DNA of 64,000 nt from Occallatibacter sp. (lineage in GTDB: Bacteria; Acidobacteriota; Terriglobia; Terriglobales; Acidobacteriaceae): the NCBI GenBank assembly GCA_031296305.1, contig JARLFZ010000004.1:1-64000 (forward strand), read 5' to 3'. Below the pieces are notes generated by a model, which was not told where the DNA came from, made no database searches, and was given only the letters and a program-made list of their open reading frames with translations. A program made the position numbers and the translations under genes. Positions 46,266 to 55,708 of this stretch are shown here, one piece after another. The stretch's first letter is position 1. Each line of letters opens with the position of its first letter.

Positions 46266-47768
46266 ATGGCTATCTATCTGCCCGCATCCGCTGAAGAACA
46301 GGACGTCTCGCTGGACGAGCTGACGCCGCGCGAAATTGTGACCGAACTCGACAAGCACGTGGTAGGCCAGAGAGCCGCCAAGCGCGCGGTGGCGATTGCG
46401 TTGCGCAACCGGCAGCGCCGCCAAAAGCTGCCGCCCGACATGGCCGACGACATCATGCCCAAGAACATCATCATGATCGGACCGACAGGCGTGGGCAAAA
46501 CCGAGATTGCGCGAAGGCTGGCCAAGCTGACCAATTCGCCATTCCTGAAGGTGGAGGCGTCGAAGTTTACCGAGGTGGGCTACGTGGGCCGCGACGTGGA
46601 GTCGATGATCCGCGACCTGGTGGAGATCGGCATCGACATGGTGCGCGAAGAACGCCTTGAAGAGGTGGAAGACCGCGCCGAGATGAACGCCGAGGAGCGC
46701 CTGCTGGACGTGCTGCTGCCTCCGCCGCCGGCGGCGCCACACGGGCAGGAGGGTCAACTCAAGCTGCCCGAATCCGATAGCCATCAACGCTCGCGCGAAA
46801 AGGTCCGCCAGCAATTTCGCGAGGGCAAGCTCGACGACCGCATCGTGGAGATCGACGCCCGCGAGCGCTCCACGCCGCAGTTCGGCATCATCTCAAACCA
46901 GAACCTTGAAGACATGGAGATGAATCTGAAAGATATGCTGCCCAACATTTTTGGGAGCGGCACGAAAAAGAAAAAGATGAAGGTGTCCGATGCCTTTGAC
47001 TACCTGGTGCAGGAGGAAGAGGGCCGGCTCATCGATATGGATTCGGTAACCCGCGCTGCCGTGGAGCGCACGGAATCGAACGGGATCATTTTCCTGGATG
47101 AGATCGACAAAATTGCCGGGCGCGAGAGCGGACACGGGCCCGATGTATCTCGAGAAGGTGTCCAGCGCGACATTTTGCCGATTGTCGAAGGCACAACGGT
47201 GAACACGCGCTACGGCATGGTGCGCACCGACCACATTCTTTTTATCGCCGCGGGCGCGTTTCATGTTTCCAAGCCCAGCGACCTGATTCCCGAACTGCAG
47301 GGGCGCTTTCCCATCCGCGTGGAGCTGCAATCGCTGACGGTCGAGGATTTCCTGCGCATTTTGACGGAGCCCAAGGCCTCGCTGACCAAACAATATGCGG
47401 CGCTGCTTGAGACCGAGGGTGTGCGGCTGGAGTTCGCGCCGGATGCGCTGCGCGAGATGGCGGAGTTCGCTTTCAAGGTGAACGAGCAGACCGAAAACAT
47501 CGGCGCACGCCGGCTGCACACCATTATGGAACGCGTGCTCGAGGACATCAGCTTTCTGGCGCCCGATGTGGCGCGCCGCACATCGGATGAACAGGCCGCG
47601 GCGGCAATTCAAAAGGCCATTCGCGACGAAGCGACCACGCCGTTACCCTACGAGGAGCGCATGGCGACGCACGGTCCTGAGAAGGTTTTCCTGATCGACG
47701 CCACCTACGTGAAGCAAATGGTGGCTTCGATTGTGAAGGACCAGGATCTGTCGCGGTACATCCTCTAA
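46266..47768 (+). CDS. hslU: ATP-dependent protease ATPase subunit HslU
   Basis: A 500-residue AAA+ unfoldase of the HslU/ClpY type. Walker A GPTGVGKT is at 72-79, with [14 protein letters not shown] after it, a Glu/Arg-rich I domain in the middle, and a Walker B of [10 protein letters not shown]. At about 500 residues it is longer than E. coli HslU (443) because of the longer I domain (residues about 130-230). With HslV it forms a bacterial proteasome analogue. Operon partner of hslV and DUF3052. Confidence 0.96.
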   Translation: MAIYLPASAEEQDVSLDELTPREIVTELDKHVVGQRAAKRAVAIALRNRQRRQKLPPDMADDIMPKNIIMIGPTGVGKTEIARRLAKLTNSPFLKVEASKFTEVGYVGRDVESMIRDLVEIGIDMVREERLEEVEDRAEMNAEERLLDVLLPPPPAAPHGQEGQLKLPESDSHQRSREKVRQQFREGKLDDRIVEIDARERSTPQFGIISNQNLEDMEMNLKDMLPNIFGSGTKKKKMKVSDAFDYLVQEEEGRLIDMDSVTRAAVERTESNGIIFLDEIDKIAGRESGHGPDVSREGVQRDILPIVEGTTVNTRYGMVRTDHILFIAAGAFHVSKPSDLIPELQGRFPIRVELQSLTVEDFLRILTEPKASLTKQYAALLETEGVRLEFAPDALREMAEFAFKVNEQTENIGARRLHTIMERVLEDISFLAPDVARRTSDEQAAAAIQKAIRDEATTPLPYEERMATHGPEKVFLIDATYVKQMVASIVKDQDLSRYIL

Positions 47769-47793
47769 GTCTCTCGGAAAAAGTCAGCGCAGA

Positions 47794-48390
47794 TTACGCG
47801 GTGCTTTTGCCGGCGCGCAATGCGGCGACGATCTCCGCTGTGCTGCGCACCCGGCCCACGCGAGGAAAAATGTTGACGATGGCGTTGGCGTGGCTTTCGG
47901 CATTGCGGGAGGTCATGGCGTCTTCGGCGAACACCTGCTCAAAGCCGCGCTCGTAAGCGTCGCGGGCCGTGCTTTCGACGCCGATATCGGTAGCGATGCC
48001 GCAAAGGATGATGGTCGAGAGGCTGCGGCGCCGCAACTGCAATTCGAGATCGGTGCCGTAGAATGCTCCCCACTGACGCTTGAGAATGACAAGATCGTTG
48101 GGTTGGCGGTTGAGCTCGGGAATCAGCTCGCTCCAATCGGGCGGTAGTGAACCGGGCATACGCATGGGTTCGTCGCAGGCGACCTGGAGACCGTCGCCGC
48201 CGTCGGGCGAGCGGCCCACGTGCACCAGAATTGGCTGCGCGCCTGTGCTGCGTGCGGCGTCGAGCAGCGCGACAGTATTGGCGATGACGGTGGATGTGGA
48301 GTGCGGGTTGCCGGGAAACCGCACAATGCCTTTTTGCAGATCGATGACGACGACCGCAGTGCGGCGCGGCTCAAGAATGAGTTCGCTCAT
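47794..48390 (-). CDS. Isochorismatase-fold hydrolase lacking the catalytic cysteine
   Basis: A 198-residue cysteine-hydrolase-superfamily protein. Asp17 (VVIDLQKG) and Lys104 (VILKRQW) are present, but the nucleophile position, usually Cys in xTDxCV, is Gly137 (ATDIGVESTARDA). This resembles true isochorismatases such as EntB or PhzD, which use the Asp and have Gly or Ser there, rather than nicotinamidases. It may act on an enol-ether-type substrate. ATG 48390 was chosen because GGAGGA lies 6 bases upstream. Convergent with hslU. Confidence 0.85.
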   Translation of the reverse strand: MSELILEPRRTAVVVIDLQKGIVRFPGNPHSTSTVIANTVALLDAARSTGAQPILVHVGRSPDGGDGLQVACDEPMRMPGSLPPDWSELIPELNRQPNDLVILKRQWGAFYGTDLELQLRRRSLSTIILCGIATDIGVESTARDAYERGFEQVFAEDAMTSRNAESHANAIVNIFPRVGRVRSTAEIVAALRAGKSTA

Positions 48391-48580
48391 GATGTTCCTC
48401 CAGGATGGCGGTGGCGCTGCGGCGTGAGAGCGAGATCTGCCGTTCGATGCGGGCCATTTTGATTCTCGCATGACGGCTGCTGGCCCGGTTTGCGGCGGGA
48501 TTGGGAGTGGACCACGGCGCGGGATGCACGAATGCGGCGTTACAATGGGAGCCGATCATTCTGAGAGGAGCTCCTGAGCC

Positions 48581-50854
48581 ATGAGGTTTCGTATTGCGAT
48601 GGTTCTTATTCTGGCGGCAATGCTTGTACTGCCGGCGGGAGCCGGTTGCCAGCAACCGTGGCAGCATTTGCAAAGCCCGACGGCCGCTCAAGTGGCTGCG
48701 CGGTGGAAGACTCCTCCGCCGGAGTACGGTCCCGAGCCGTATTACGGATTGAATGGCAGCGTGAGTATTGCGCAGGTGGAGCGCGATCTGGACACACTGC
48801 AAAATCTGGGCTTCCGGGCGGTGACGGTGCAGGCAGGATTCAACATGCCGTTTGCGTATCTGTCGTCGGAGTACTTTGCCTTCTTCCGCAAGTTTGTGGA
48901 GGAGGCCAAGCAGCGCAATATGCGGGTCTGGATTGTGGACGATGCCGGCTACCCCAGCGGCTTTGCCGGAGGGAAGTTCACGAGCGAGAAGCCCGAACAG
49001 CGGATGCAGGCGCTGGAAGTGGAAGAGAAGATCCCGGTGGCGGGTGGGACGACACTGCACAAAGAGCTACCGGAAACGGTGGTGAGCGCGGCCGCAGTGG
49101 ACTCGAACGGCGCGGCGATGCCACTGCCGTTGCACGGAAATACTCTCGATTGGACTGCGCCCCAGGGCAATTGGACCGTGCTGCTGGTGGATCACGAGTT
49201 CCGCACCTCGCCCACGCGATCGGATACGAATCCCAAGCGCGTGAAAGATACGGAGCAGTCGCTCGAAGACTACATGGACCCGGCGGCGACACGGCAATAC
49301 CTGGCATTTACGCACCAACAATACAAACACTACGTTGGCGATGAGTTTGGCAAGACGATCATGGGCTTCCGAGGCGACGAACCCGACTACTCGATTGCTG
49401 GGCTGCCGTGGACGCCGAAGTTTTTCGCGCGTTTTCGTGAGATCAAAGGCTACGACGTGCAGCCGTATGCGGCGCTGTTTGCCGAGACGCCATCGCGGCG
49501 CGGGCAAGATGGTTCAACAGGGGGCGTCGCAATCCATCTGACACCGGAACAGTTGCGCATCAAGGGCGATTATTATGACGTGTTCTCGCAGATGTTTGCT
49601 GCAGGCTTCTTTGAGCCGCAGGGCGAGTGGTGCGCAGCCAACCATCTGGAATACCAGGTGCACCTGAATCACGAAGAGATGGAGATGGAGCTGACCCACA
49701 GCGAGGGCTCGTTCTTTCGCGACATGCATTGGGTGGAGGTGCCAGGGATCGATGCCATCTGGCACCAGATCTGGAAGGATACGATCTCGGATTTTCCGCG
49801 GCTGGCGAGCTCGGCGGCGCACGTGGACGGCAAGCCGCGCGCGTTTACTGAGAGTTTTGCGGCGTACCGGCCGGCGCCCGATGTGGAGATGGCACGGTAC
49901 ATCGTGAACGAACAGTTTGTGCGCGGAGTAAACCTGGTGGAGATGATGTATTTCCCCGCGACCTCAGCGGGACCGCGGTCGGCGCCGTCGTACATGGGCC
50001 AGCCGGGATTTTCCGATCTGACAGCCTACGTGCGGCGCATGAGCTACCTGATGACGATGGGACGGCCCGACGCGACGGTGGCTCTTTATTTGCCGTCGAT
50101 GTCGATGTGGATGGGCGACGGCAAGTCGGACGAGCAACTTGTGTCGTCAGAACGATTGCTCAGCGAGCACCAGATCGACTTCGACATTGTGGACGAAGAT
50201 GCGCTGGTGAGCGGGTTGAAGGCGCTGCCCGGCGCATTGGAAACGCGGAGCGGGAATCGGTATCGCACGGTGATCCTGCCTGCGCCGCTGGTGCTGCCGG
50301 CTGCGGCGGAGACGCGACTGAAGGCATTCGCGCGCAGCGGCGGGAAGGTGGTTTTTCTAGGCGGCACGCCGGAGTGGATCGCGGGCCGGACGATTCGTGA
50401 TGCAAGGGCTGCAACGGCGGCGGAGTTTTCATGGGCAACCGTGGTGAGGGGTCAACTGCCACCGACGCCGACTCCGCCAGCCGAGCCACCGCCGGCGCCG
50501 CCAGTGCCGCAGACGGTCTCTGCGGAGGTGCTGGCGACGCTGCAGTCGGCAGTGATTGCGCCGGTGGTCACGATGGACGCTCCGGATACGGCGTTGCGCG
50601 TGATGAAGCGCCGTTGGAAGGACGCCGATGTGTACCTCTTCTTCAACGAGGGCGCGCGGACGAGCCAACACACTGTGACGCTGATGACGACTGGGCGCGT
50701 CGAAATTGGACACAACCAAATAGGACGCAATGTGGAATCGTGGGATGCGCAGACGGGCTCGGTGACGCCGCTCGATGCGACGCGGAGCGGTGGGCATGCG
50801 GTCATTCAACTCGATCTGGAGCCTTACGCGACGAAGGTGATCGTGGTTCGCTGA
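48581..50854 (+). CDS. Secreted glycoside hydrolase, alpha-L-rhamnosidase (GH106)-like
   Basis: A 757-residue exported enzyme. A signal peptide (residues 1-24) precedes a barrel-like catalytic region: LNGSVSIAQVERDLDTLQNLGFRAVTVQAG, then YLSSEYFAFFRKFVEEAKQ with RVWIVDDAGYPSGFAGG, typical of GH106 and related GH2-like families. GFRGDEPDYS and YQVHLNHEEMEMEL contain candidate acid residues. A proline-rich linker (PPTPTPPAEPPPAPPVP) leads to a C-terminal domain. It would remove rhamnose from rhamnogalacturonan or other plant glycans. Family assignment is from gross layout and needs a profile search. Confidence 0.65.
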   Translation: MRFRIAMVLILAAMLVLPAGAGCQQPWQHLQSPTAAQVAARWKTPPPEYGPEPYYGLNGSVSIAQVERDLDTLQNLGFRAVTVQAGFNMPFAYLSSEYFAFFRKFVEEAKQRNMRVWIVDDAGYPSGFAGGKFTSEKPEQRMQALEVEEKIPVAGGTTLHKELPETVVSAAAVDSNGAAMPLPLHGNTLDWTAPQGNWTVLLVDHEFRTSPTRSDTNPKRVKDTEQSLEDYMDPAATRQYLAFTHQQYKHYVGDEFGKTIMGFRGDEPDYSIAGLPWTPKFFARFREIKGYDVQPYAALFAETPSRRGQDGSTGGVAIHLTPEQLRIKGDYYDVFSQMFAAGFFEPQGEWCAANHLEYQVHLNHEEMEMELTHSEGSFFRDMHWVEVPGIDAIWHQIWKDTISDFPRLASSAAHVDGKPRAFTESFAAYRPAPDVEMARYIVNEQFVRGVNLVEMMYFPATSAGPRSAPSYMGQPGFSDLTAYVRRMSYLMTMGRPDATVALYLPSMSMWMGDGKSDEQLVSSERLLSEHQIDFDIVDEDALVSGLKALPGALETRSGNRYRTVILPAPLVLPAAAETRLKAFARSGGKVVFLGGTPEWIAGRTIRDARAATAAEFSWATVVRGQLPPTPTPPAEPPPAPPVPQTVSAEVLATLQSAVIAPVVTMDAPDTALRVMKRRWKDADVYLFFNEGARTSQHTVTLMTTGRVEIGHNQIGRNVESWDAQTGSVTPLDATRSGGHAVIQLDLEPYATKVIVVR

Positions 50855-51127
50855 TGGGCGGAAGTGGGGCCGGTGATCGCATCGCGGATGGAAACCCGCA
50901 TGCGGGAGGCCAGGGCAGGCGCGCCGACGCGGCCGACTCAACCAGCGAAAAACGCACAACTGCGATAGAATCAATGAGGAGTTGCGAATGCAGGAGGGGC
51001 CATCTGGACCGCCTCGCGTTTAACGCCGCACTTAAAAGTTCGGTGAGCGAGCCTGAAACCTTCAGAGTCTTGCGCTCCTGCTTGCAGCGCGTTTCAGTTC
51101 CCGAAGCTGCGGGTGAAAATTGAGAGT

Positions 51128-51204
<77 letters not shown>

Positions 51205-51238
51205 TCTTTAGAATCAATCGGTTACAGCAAATCTCCCG

Positions 51239-51598
51239 GTGCTGAATAGTATGGCCCGAGGGGTCATTTTTAGCAAGCATTTTTCCGGCACAATCGACAC
51301 ATCGGACACACGGGCTTCGGCTCCCAGCTTTCCCGAGCCGGATATCACGCTGGCTTCCGGAAAGACTCTGCGTATTCTGGCCCGCAATCTCGACAGCGAA
51401 CACATCAATCGCTTCATCCAGTCGGCCACACTGAATGGTGTGCCGCTCGACAATGCGTGGTTCCGGCACCAACAAGTCGCAAATGGCGGAACGCTTGTGG
51501 TCACGATGGGATCAGCTCCGACCAAGTGGGGAACGACCAATCCTCCACCTTCTATGTCGGATAGCTCTTCGACCTTCTGCGCTGCGATGCAACCATAG
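51239..51598 (+). pseudogene. C-terminal fragment of a GH92 alpha-mannosidase
   Basis: The ORF of 119 codons contains, from about codon 30, LASGKTLRILARNL, HINRFIQSATLNGVPL, FRHQQVANGGTLVVTMGSAP and WGT, which is the C-terminal signature of GH92 alpha-1,2-mannosidases. Whole GH92 proteins have about 750 residues, so roughly 90 percent is missing; the catalytic part is absent. The codons before it do not look like GH92. It begins 35 bases after tRNA-Pro. It is probably a dead remnant left by a deletion or by integration/excision at the tRNA. Confidence 0.75.
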
Positions 51599-52145
51599 AG
51601 TGCATTTGCGCCCTTTGGGTGATGACACTGTGCGTCTGCAAGATACCGCTGTCCGCCAAGATTTCACCCGGGCTCAGATTTTTGTTTGCTGTTAGCTGCG
51701 AATTGTTCTATCAAAAGCTCTCATTGCCTATAAATCTCAACAAGCTAATACAAAAGGTCTGACCTGTTTTGGAAGCCTGGTCGGGGATTCGAATCCCTCA
51801 GCCGCCGACTATTACATGGAGCAAACGCGGCCTTCGGCCGCCAATCGACATACGGGTGTTTTGCGTTGGTCGCAAGACTCTTCCCTTCCGACTTCCTTAG
51901 AATCCAGAATTCAATTCTTGCAAAGTTCTAAAACCTTCCTCAGGGCCGACCTATCTAAGCTATTGAGATTTCGAGCAATAGGGCCGGCTTCGGCAACGTA
52001 TCTGATTTTTCGCTGCTTCGGCGTCGATGACTCTGTAGCGTTCGTCGCAATTGAGGCAATTCCGGCGTATCTTTACATTGAGCTCTCCGTGGCTGTTCTC
52101 GGCGGATTTTTTGTGTCTGACCATCGCCAAATGGGGCTATATCGT
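51599..52145. other. 547-base gap holding a tRNA-like fragment
   Basis: After the GH92 remnant the sequence is noticeably more A+T rich (for example CTCATTGCCTATAAATC and AATTCAATTCTTG). An open frame in the CE15 reading frame starts at 51816 but its first 110 codons do not resemble a protein domain. No integrase, transposase or inverted terminal repeat was found. Confidence 0.4.
51773..51809 (+). other. tRNA-like fragment, degenerate copy of the tRNA-Pro 3' half
   Basis: AGCCTGGT, then GGTCGGGGATTCGAATCCC and CTCAGCCGCCGAC, resembles the D-loop word and the variable/T-arm end of the tRNA-Pro gene (GGTCGGAGGTTCAAATCC), 600 bases upstream. About 25 of 33 aligned positions agree. The anticodon arm and CCA are missing. 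The pair of partial tRNA ends may mark the borders of an excised element. Confidence 0.45.
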
Positions 52146-53462
52146 ATGAACCGGCGAAATGTCATCCGAACCATTGGCCTGCTTGCGGCAGCAAAATCGA
52201 TTGCGCCGATTGCGGCTTCGGCTGCAGCCAATTTCAAACGTGCAGACGAGCAGCCGGTTCCGTTGCCGCCTTCACCCGCATTGCCTGATCCCCTTAGATT
52301 TCGCAGCGGCGAGGCGGTTCTGAATGCGCGCGATTGGCGGCGCCGGCGGACGGAGATTCTGAAGACGGCCGCCACTCAAATGTACGGCACCGTACCAGTT
52401 GTCCAGGGTTTGCGCTCTACCGTGCTGGAGCTCGAGGGGAGCGCCTTTGGCGGCCTCGCCGTGCGAAGGCAAGTGAAGCTTTTGTTCAAGGGCAATTCAG
52501 ACGGGCCTTCCGCCGATCTGCTGCTTTATCTTCCGCGGCACGTGCGCCGGCCGCCGGTGGTTCTGGGTTTGAACTTCTGGGGCAATCACACGGTCTGCTC
52601 CGAACCGGGCATTCAACTGAGCCAGCGCTGGGTTGAGTCGGGGCATAATCCGTTTATCGATCTCTCGTGCGTAGTGGACCATCGCGCGACGGAGGGTTGC
52701 CGCGGTATCGATGCGCATCGCTGGCCGGTGGAGAAGATTCTCGCGCGCGGCTACGGATTCGCTACGTTGTACCGCGGCGACATCGATCCCGACGTCGCGG
52801 ACGGCAGCGTTGCCGGCCTGCGAAGCGCATTTCCGGAATTGCAGAACCGCGGCGACAATTTCTCCGCAATTGCTGCCTGGGCATGGTCGCTTAGCCGCGC
52901 GCTGGATTACCTGGAAAGCGACCCTGCGGTCGACGCGCGTCGCGTGGCCGTGTTCGGATGGTCACGCCTGGGTAAAGCCGCGGTGTGGGCAGGAGCCAAC
53001 GACGCGCGCTTCGCCGCCGTCATCAGCCATGAATCCGGCGCGGGCGGCGCCAAGCTCTTTCGGCGTGGCGTGGGCGAAGATATCCACCGCCTGAACACAG
53101 TCTTTCCGCACTGGTATTGCGCGAACTTTAAGGCTTATAACGGCATGGACCGCGAACTGCCTTTCGACCAGCATCTGATCCTATCGTCGATCGCTCCGCG
53201 GCCACTATGCATCGGCAGCGCCGCCGGGGATACGCTCTCCGATCCCGAGGGTGAATTCACGTCGGGCGTGTTGGCTTCGCAGGTGTATAAGTTTCTGGGA
53301 GTCGAAGGTCTGAGCGCGACGACAATGCCCGCAGCCGGAACGTCAATTCCGGGCAGAATCAGCTATCACATCCGTAGCGGTGGACACGACGTGGAAGAGA
53401 TCGATTGGGAGCGATATCTAACCTTTCTCGACCGCTGGTTCGGCGGGACTCAACCCGCCTGA
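52146..53462 (+). CDS. Secreted CE15 carbohydrate esterase (glucuronoyl esterase)
   Basis: A 438-residue exported alpha/beta hydrolase. The N-terminal RR signal (NRRNVIRTIGLLAAAKS) suggests Tat or Sec export. Nucleophile Ser273 (VFGWSRLGKAAVW), candidate acid Glu296 (SHESGAGG) and His414 (SGGHDVEEIDW) match the CE15 triad, and the GLNFWGN and LYRGDIDPD loops are family features. CE15 enzymes split ester bonds between glucuronic acid of xylan (or related glycans) and lignin alcohols. ATG 52146 is preferred because upstream codons are not conserved-looking. Convergent with GH127 (17-base gap). Confidence 0.88.
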   Translation: MNRRNVIRTIGLLAAAKSIAPIAASAAANFKRADEQPVPLPPSPALPDPLRFRSGEAVLNARDWRRRRTEILKTAATQMYGTVPVVQGLRSTVLELEGSAFGGLAVRRQVKLLFKGNSDGPSADLLLYLPRHVRRPPVVLGLNFWGNHTVCSEPGIQLSQRWVESGHNPFIDLSCVVDHRATEGCRGIDAHRWPVEKILARGYGFATLYRGDIDPDVADGSVAGLRSAFPELQNRGDNFSAIAAWAWSLSRALDYLESDPAVDARRVAVFGWSRLGKAAVWAGANDARFAAVISHESGAGGAKLFRRGVGEDIHRLNTVFPHWYCANFKAYNGMDRELPFDQHLILSSIAPRPLCIGSAAGDTLSDPEGEFTSGVLASQVYKFLGVEGLSATTMPAAGTSIPGRISYHIRSGGHDVEEIDWERYLTFLDRWFGGTQPA

Positions 53463-53479
53463 ATGCCGCGGGCTCGCAA

Positions 53480-55483
53480 CTAAGTCGTCGTCCAATAAAC
53501 GATGAACCGGTCCCAACTCTCGTTGAGGGGCTTTAGAGTGACATCTTGCGCTTGACCAATGGTGCGGAATGTCAGGCCCTGACCCGGCACCGGCTTCATC
53601 CATTTGCTGAGATCGTCCCCGCCCGCCGACAAAGTTGGAGCGCTGAACGGAGGCAGCTCTTTGAGCTCAGGTCCCTGGTTGTGCATCAGGTAGTCATCGA
53701 TGCCGTCGCGCGGGAACTGCCCTGCCAAGACAATTGGTCCAAAGAGAAATGCCTGTTTGGATGGATCGTCGCGGAGCGGCTCCGCGGAAAGCCGCATGGG
53801 CGTAATGAATTCGATCCGGTCGCCGGGCTTCCAAACGCGGCGGAGAGCAAGATAGCTTCCGGGAGAGCACGAGACCTGCAGCTCCTGACCATTGATACGC
53901 ACGGACGCATCGGACGTTGTCCAGCGGGGCACCCTCAGGTTCAGAGTCCAGGCTTTGGCGGGCGTTGCCTGGACGGCGAGCAATGTCCGATCGCTTTCGG
54001 GGAATTTCGTGGTCTGGTGCAGGCGAATCCCCCGCTCTTCCCAGTTCAACCCGGAAGAGACGAACAGGTTCACATAGACGCCATCGTCGTCGTGATAATA
54101 GATGGTGTCGTTCAACTTGGCGAAGTCCTCCAGCGCTGAGCCCGTGCAGCACCAGAAGGTGTCGTCCTCGGTGCAGAGGGTTTTCCATGCGCCGGGAGAC
54201 ATCGAGAGGAAATAGCTCGTCAAGCCGGTTTCAGGCTGAATCGTTCCCAGCCGATGGTTGAACAAATTGCGCTCGTAATAATCCATGTAGCGCGCATCGC
54301 CAGTCCAGCTATATAAGTGACGCGTGAGCTTCATCATGTTATAGGCGCAACAGCACTCCTGGTGGTGCGAGCTCGCTTGCCACTCCAGAGCGAGGTGGTT
54401 CGCATTGGTCAGCCAGCTTTCGGTGTTGGCAGATCCTCCGGTTGCGTAGGTGCGCGATTCGGCGATCGTCTCCCAGAAGAACTCAGTGACATCTCCGAAC
54501 CGGGCGTCGCTGCTGAGTTCGTAACGCCGCGCCGCGCCAAGCGCCTGCGGCATGTGAGTATTAGCATGCAGGCCCTTCAACTGGTCCTGGCGAAGCGCGA
54601 GCGGCGTAAAGAAAATCTTCTTGGTGAAGCGGTCTCCGGTTTGCGCCCAGCGATCGTTCCCCGTGACTGCGGCCAGATTGTAGAGCACATCGTTCATGCC
54701 GCCAAATTCGGTTTTCAGGATGTCCTGCATGTGTTCATCAGATTTGCTCGCCGTCCAGGCATCCACCCAGCCCGCCAGTTTCACCACAACGTCGAGCGCC
54801 TGGTCATTGGCGGCAAACAAGTGCATGTCGAGAAGACCCGCCATGATCTTATGGAGCGTGTAGAACGGGGCCCAGACACCGGCTCGCCTGTCGAGCCGGT
54901 CAAAGAGCTCCGTGGGAAACGCGCTGACATAGCCGTTGTTGTCAAGTTTGTTCTGGCATTCCGCAATTTCGGCCACGAGTTCGTCGGCCTTTGTCTTAAC
55001 GGTCGTATCGCCTGTAGCGGCATAAAGCTGTGCGGCGGCGGACATATAATGGCCGACGAAATGCCCGCGCAACTCGGAGTGCGGCGACTCCCATCCGCCC
55101 AGCGGCTTGGCATTTGACTCAATTCCGGCGTTTACGCGGAAGTTGTGGAGTAGACGGTCGTTGGGCAGGCGCAATATATAGGCGCGGTTCCAGTCCCGGG
55201 CCTGCCGCAAAGGCCCTGCATCCAGTTGAACCTCTCCAAGCGCGAACGCCTCCAGCATCGGGCGCATCGGCTGGCGTACAAAGACTAGCTTGTCAGCGAA
55301 CGGATCGATCTCATTGATGGGTGGATGTTTGTTATACGCGGCTGCGGTCTGCGGCTTGCGAGGCGCCGGTGCAGCCGTCTCCGCTGATGCGGGCGGCGCA
55401 GCCTGCTGGGAATGCGTTTCCGTTCGAAGCGCCATGGCGATCGGCGCCAGGACCGCAGTCTTCGTAAACTGTCTTCGGTTCAT
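53480..55483 (-). CDS. GH127-type beta-L-arabinofuranosidase (DUF1680), secreted
   Basis: A 667-residue exported glycosidase. The N-terminus NRRQFTKTAVLAPIAMA looks like a twin-arginine signal. The zinc/nucleophile site of GH127 is present as Glu376-Cys377-Cys378 (HHQECCCAYN) and Cys445-Cys446 (FWCCTGSALED); the second pair includes the cysteine nucleophile in the reference enzyme. The alpha/alpha barrel and C-terminal beta domains are complete. It releases L-arabinose from arabinan or arabinogalactan side chains of pectin and glycoproteins. Last gene of the minus-strand glycan block. Confidence 0.9.
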   Translation of the reverse strand: MNRRQFTKTAVLAPIAMALRTETHSQQAAPPASAETAAPAPRKPQTAAAYNKHPPINEIDPFADKLVFVRQPMRPMLEAFALGEVQLDAGPLRQARDWNRAYILRLPNDRLLHNFRVNAGIESNAKPLGGWESPHSELRGHFVGHYMSAAAQLYAATGDTTVKTKADELVAEIAECQNKLDNNGYVSAFPTELFDRLDRRAGVWAPFYTLHKIMAGLLDMHLFAANDQALDVVVKLAGWVDAWTASKSDEHMQDILKTEFGGMNDVLYNLAAVTGNDRWAQTGDRFTKKIFFTPLALRQDQLKGLHANTHMPQALGAARRYELSSDARFGDVTEFFWETIAESRTYATGGSANTESWLTNANHLALEWQASSHHQECCCAYNMMKLTRHLYSWTGDARYMDYYERNLFNHRLGTIQPETGLTSYFLSMSPGAWKTLCTEDDTFWCCTGSALEDFAKLNDTIYYHDDDGVYVNLFVSSGLNWEERGIRLHQTTKFPESDRTLLAVQATPAKAWTLNLRVPRWTTSDASVRINGQELQVSCSPGSYLALRRVWKPGDRIEFITPMRLSAEPLRDDPSKQAFLFGPIVLAGQFPRDGIDDYLMHNQGPELKELPPFSAPTLSAGGDDLSKWMKPVPGQGLTFRTIGQAQDVTLKPLNESWDRFIVYWTTT

Positions 55484-55708
55484 CGACTTCTTCCTTCCAA
55501 CTTCGTGCCCATTTACGTCCCGTCATGAGCATCAGGGTGTCACCGGTCACCCCTAGCGCCGGATACGAGCCTGTCCTTGAAAGTGATTCGCGTCCTTGCT
55601 ATCCGGTCCTCAACTCAGAATCGCGCCGCGATCATCATTTGACTCTCAACTCGTCGAAGCCAAAACGCAGCGGCCCTTGCCGTCAAGCGCTGCTGCAACT
55701 GCCCGAAT

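Noticed and set aside
51773-51809. Considered a second full tRNA or a tmRNA 3' end
   Set aside because: The anticodon arm, D arm and CCA are missing and a T-stem pair is mismatched, so it is at most a fragment.
51239-52145. Considered an insertion sequence around the GH92 fragment
   Set aside because: No transposase frame, terminal inverted repeats or target-site duplication could be seen.
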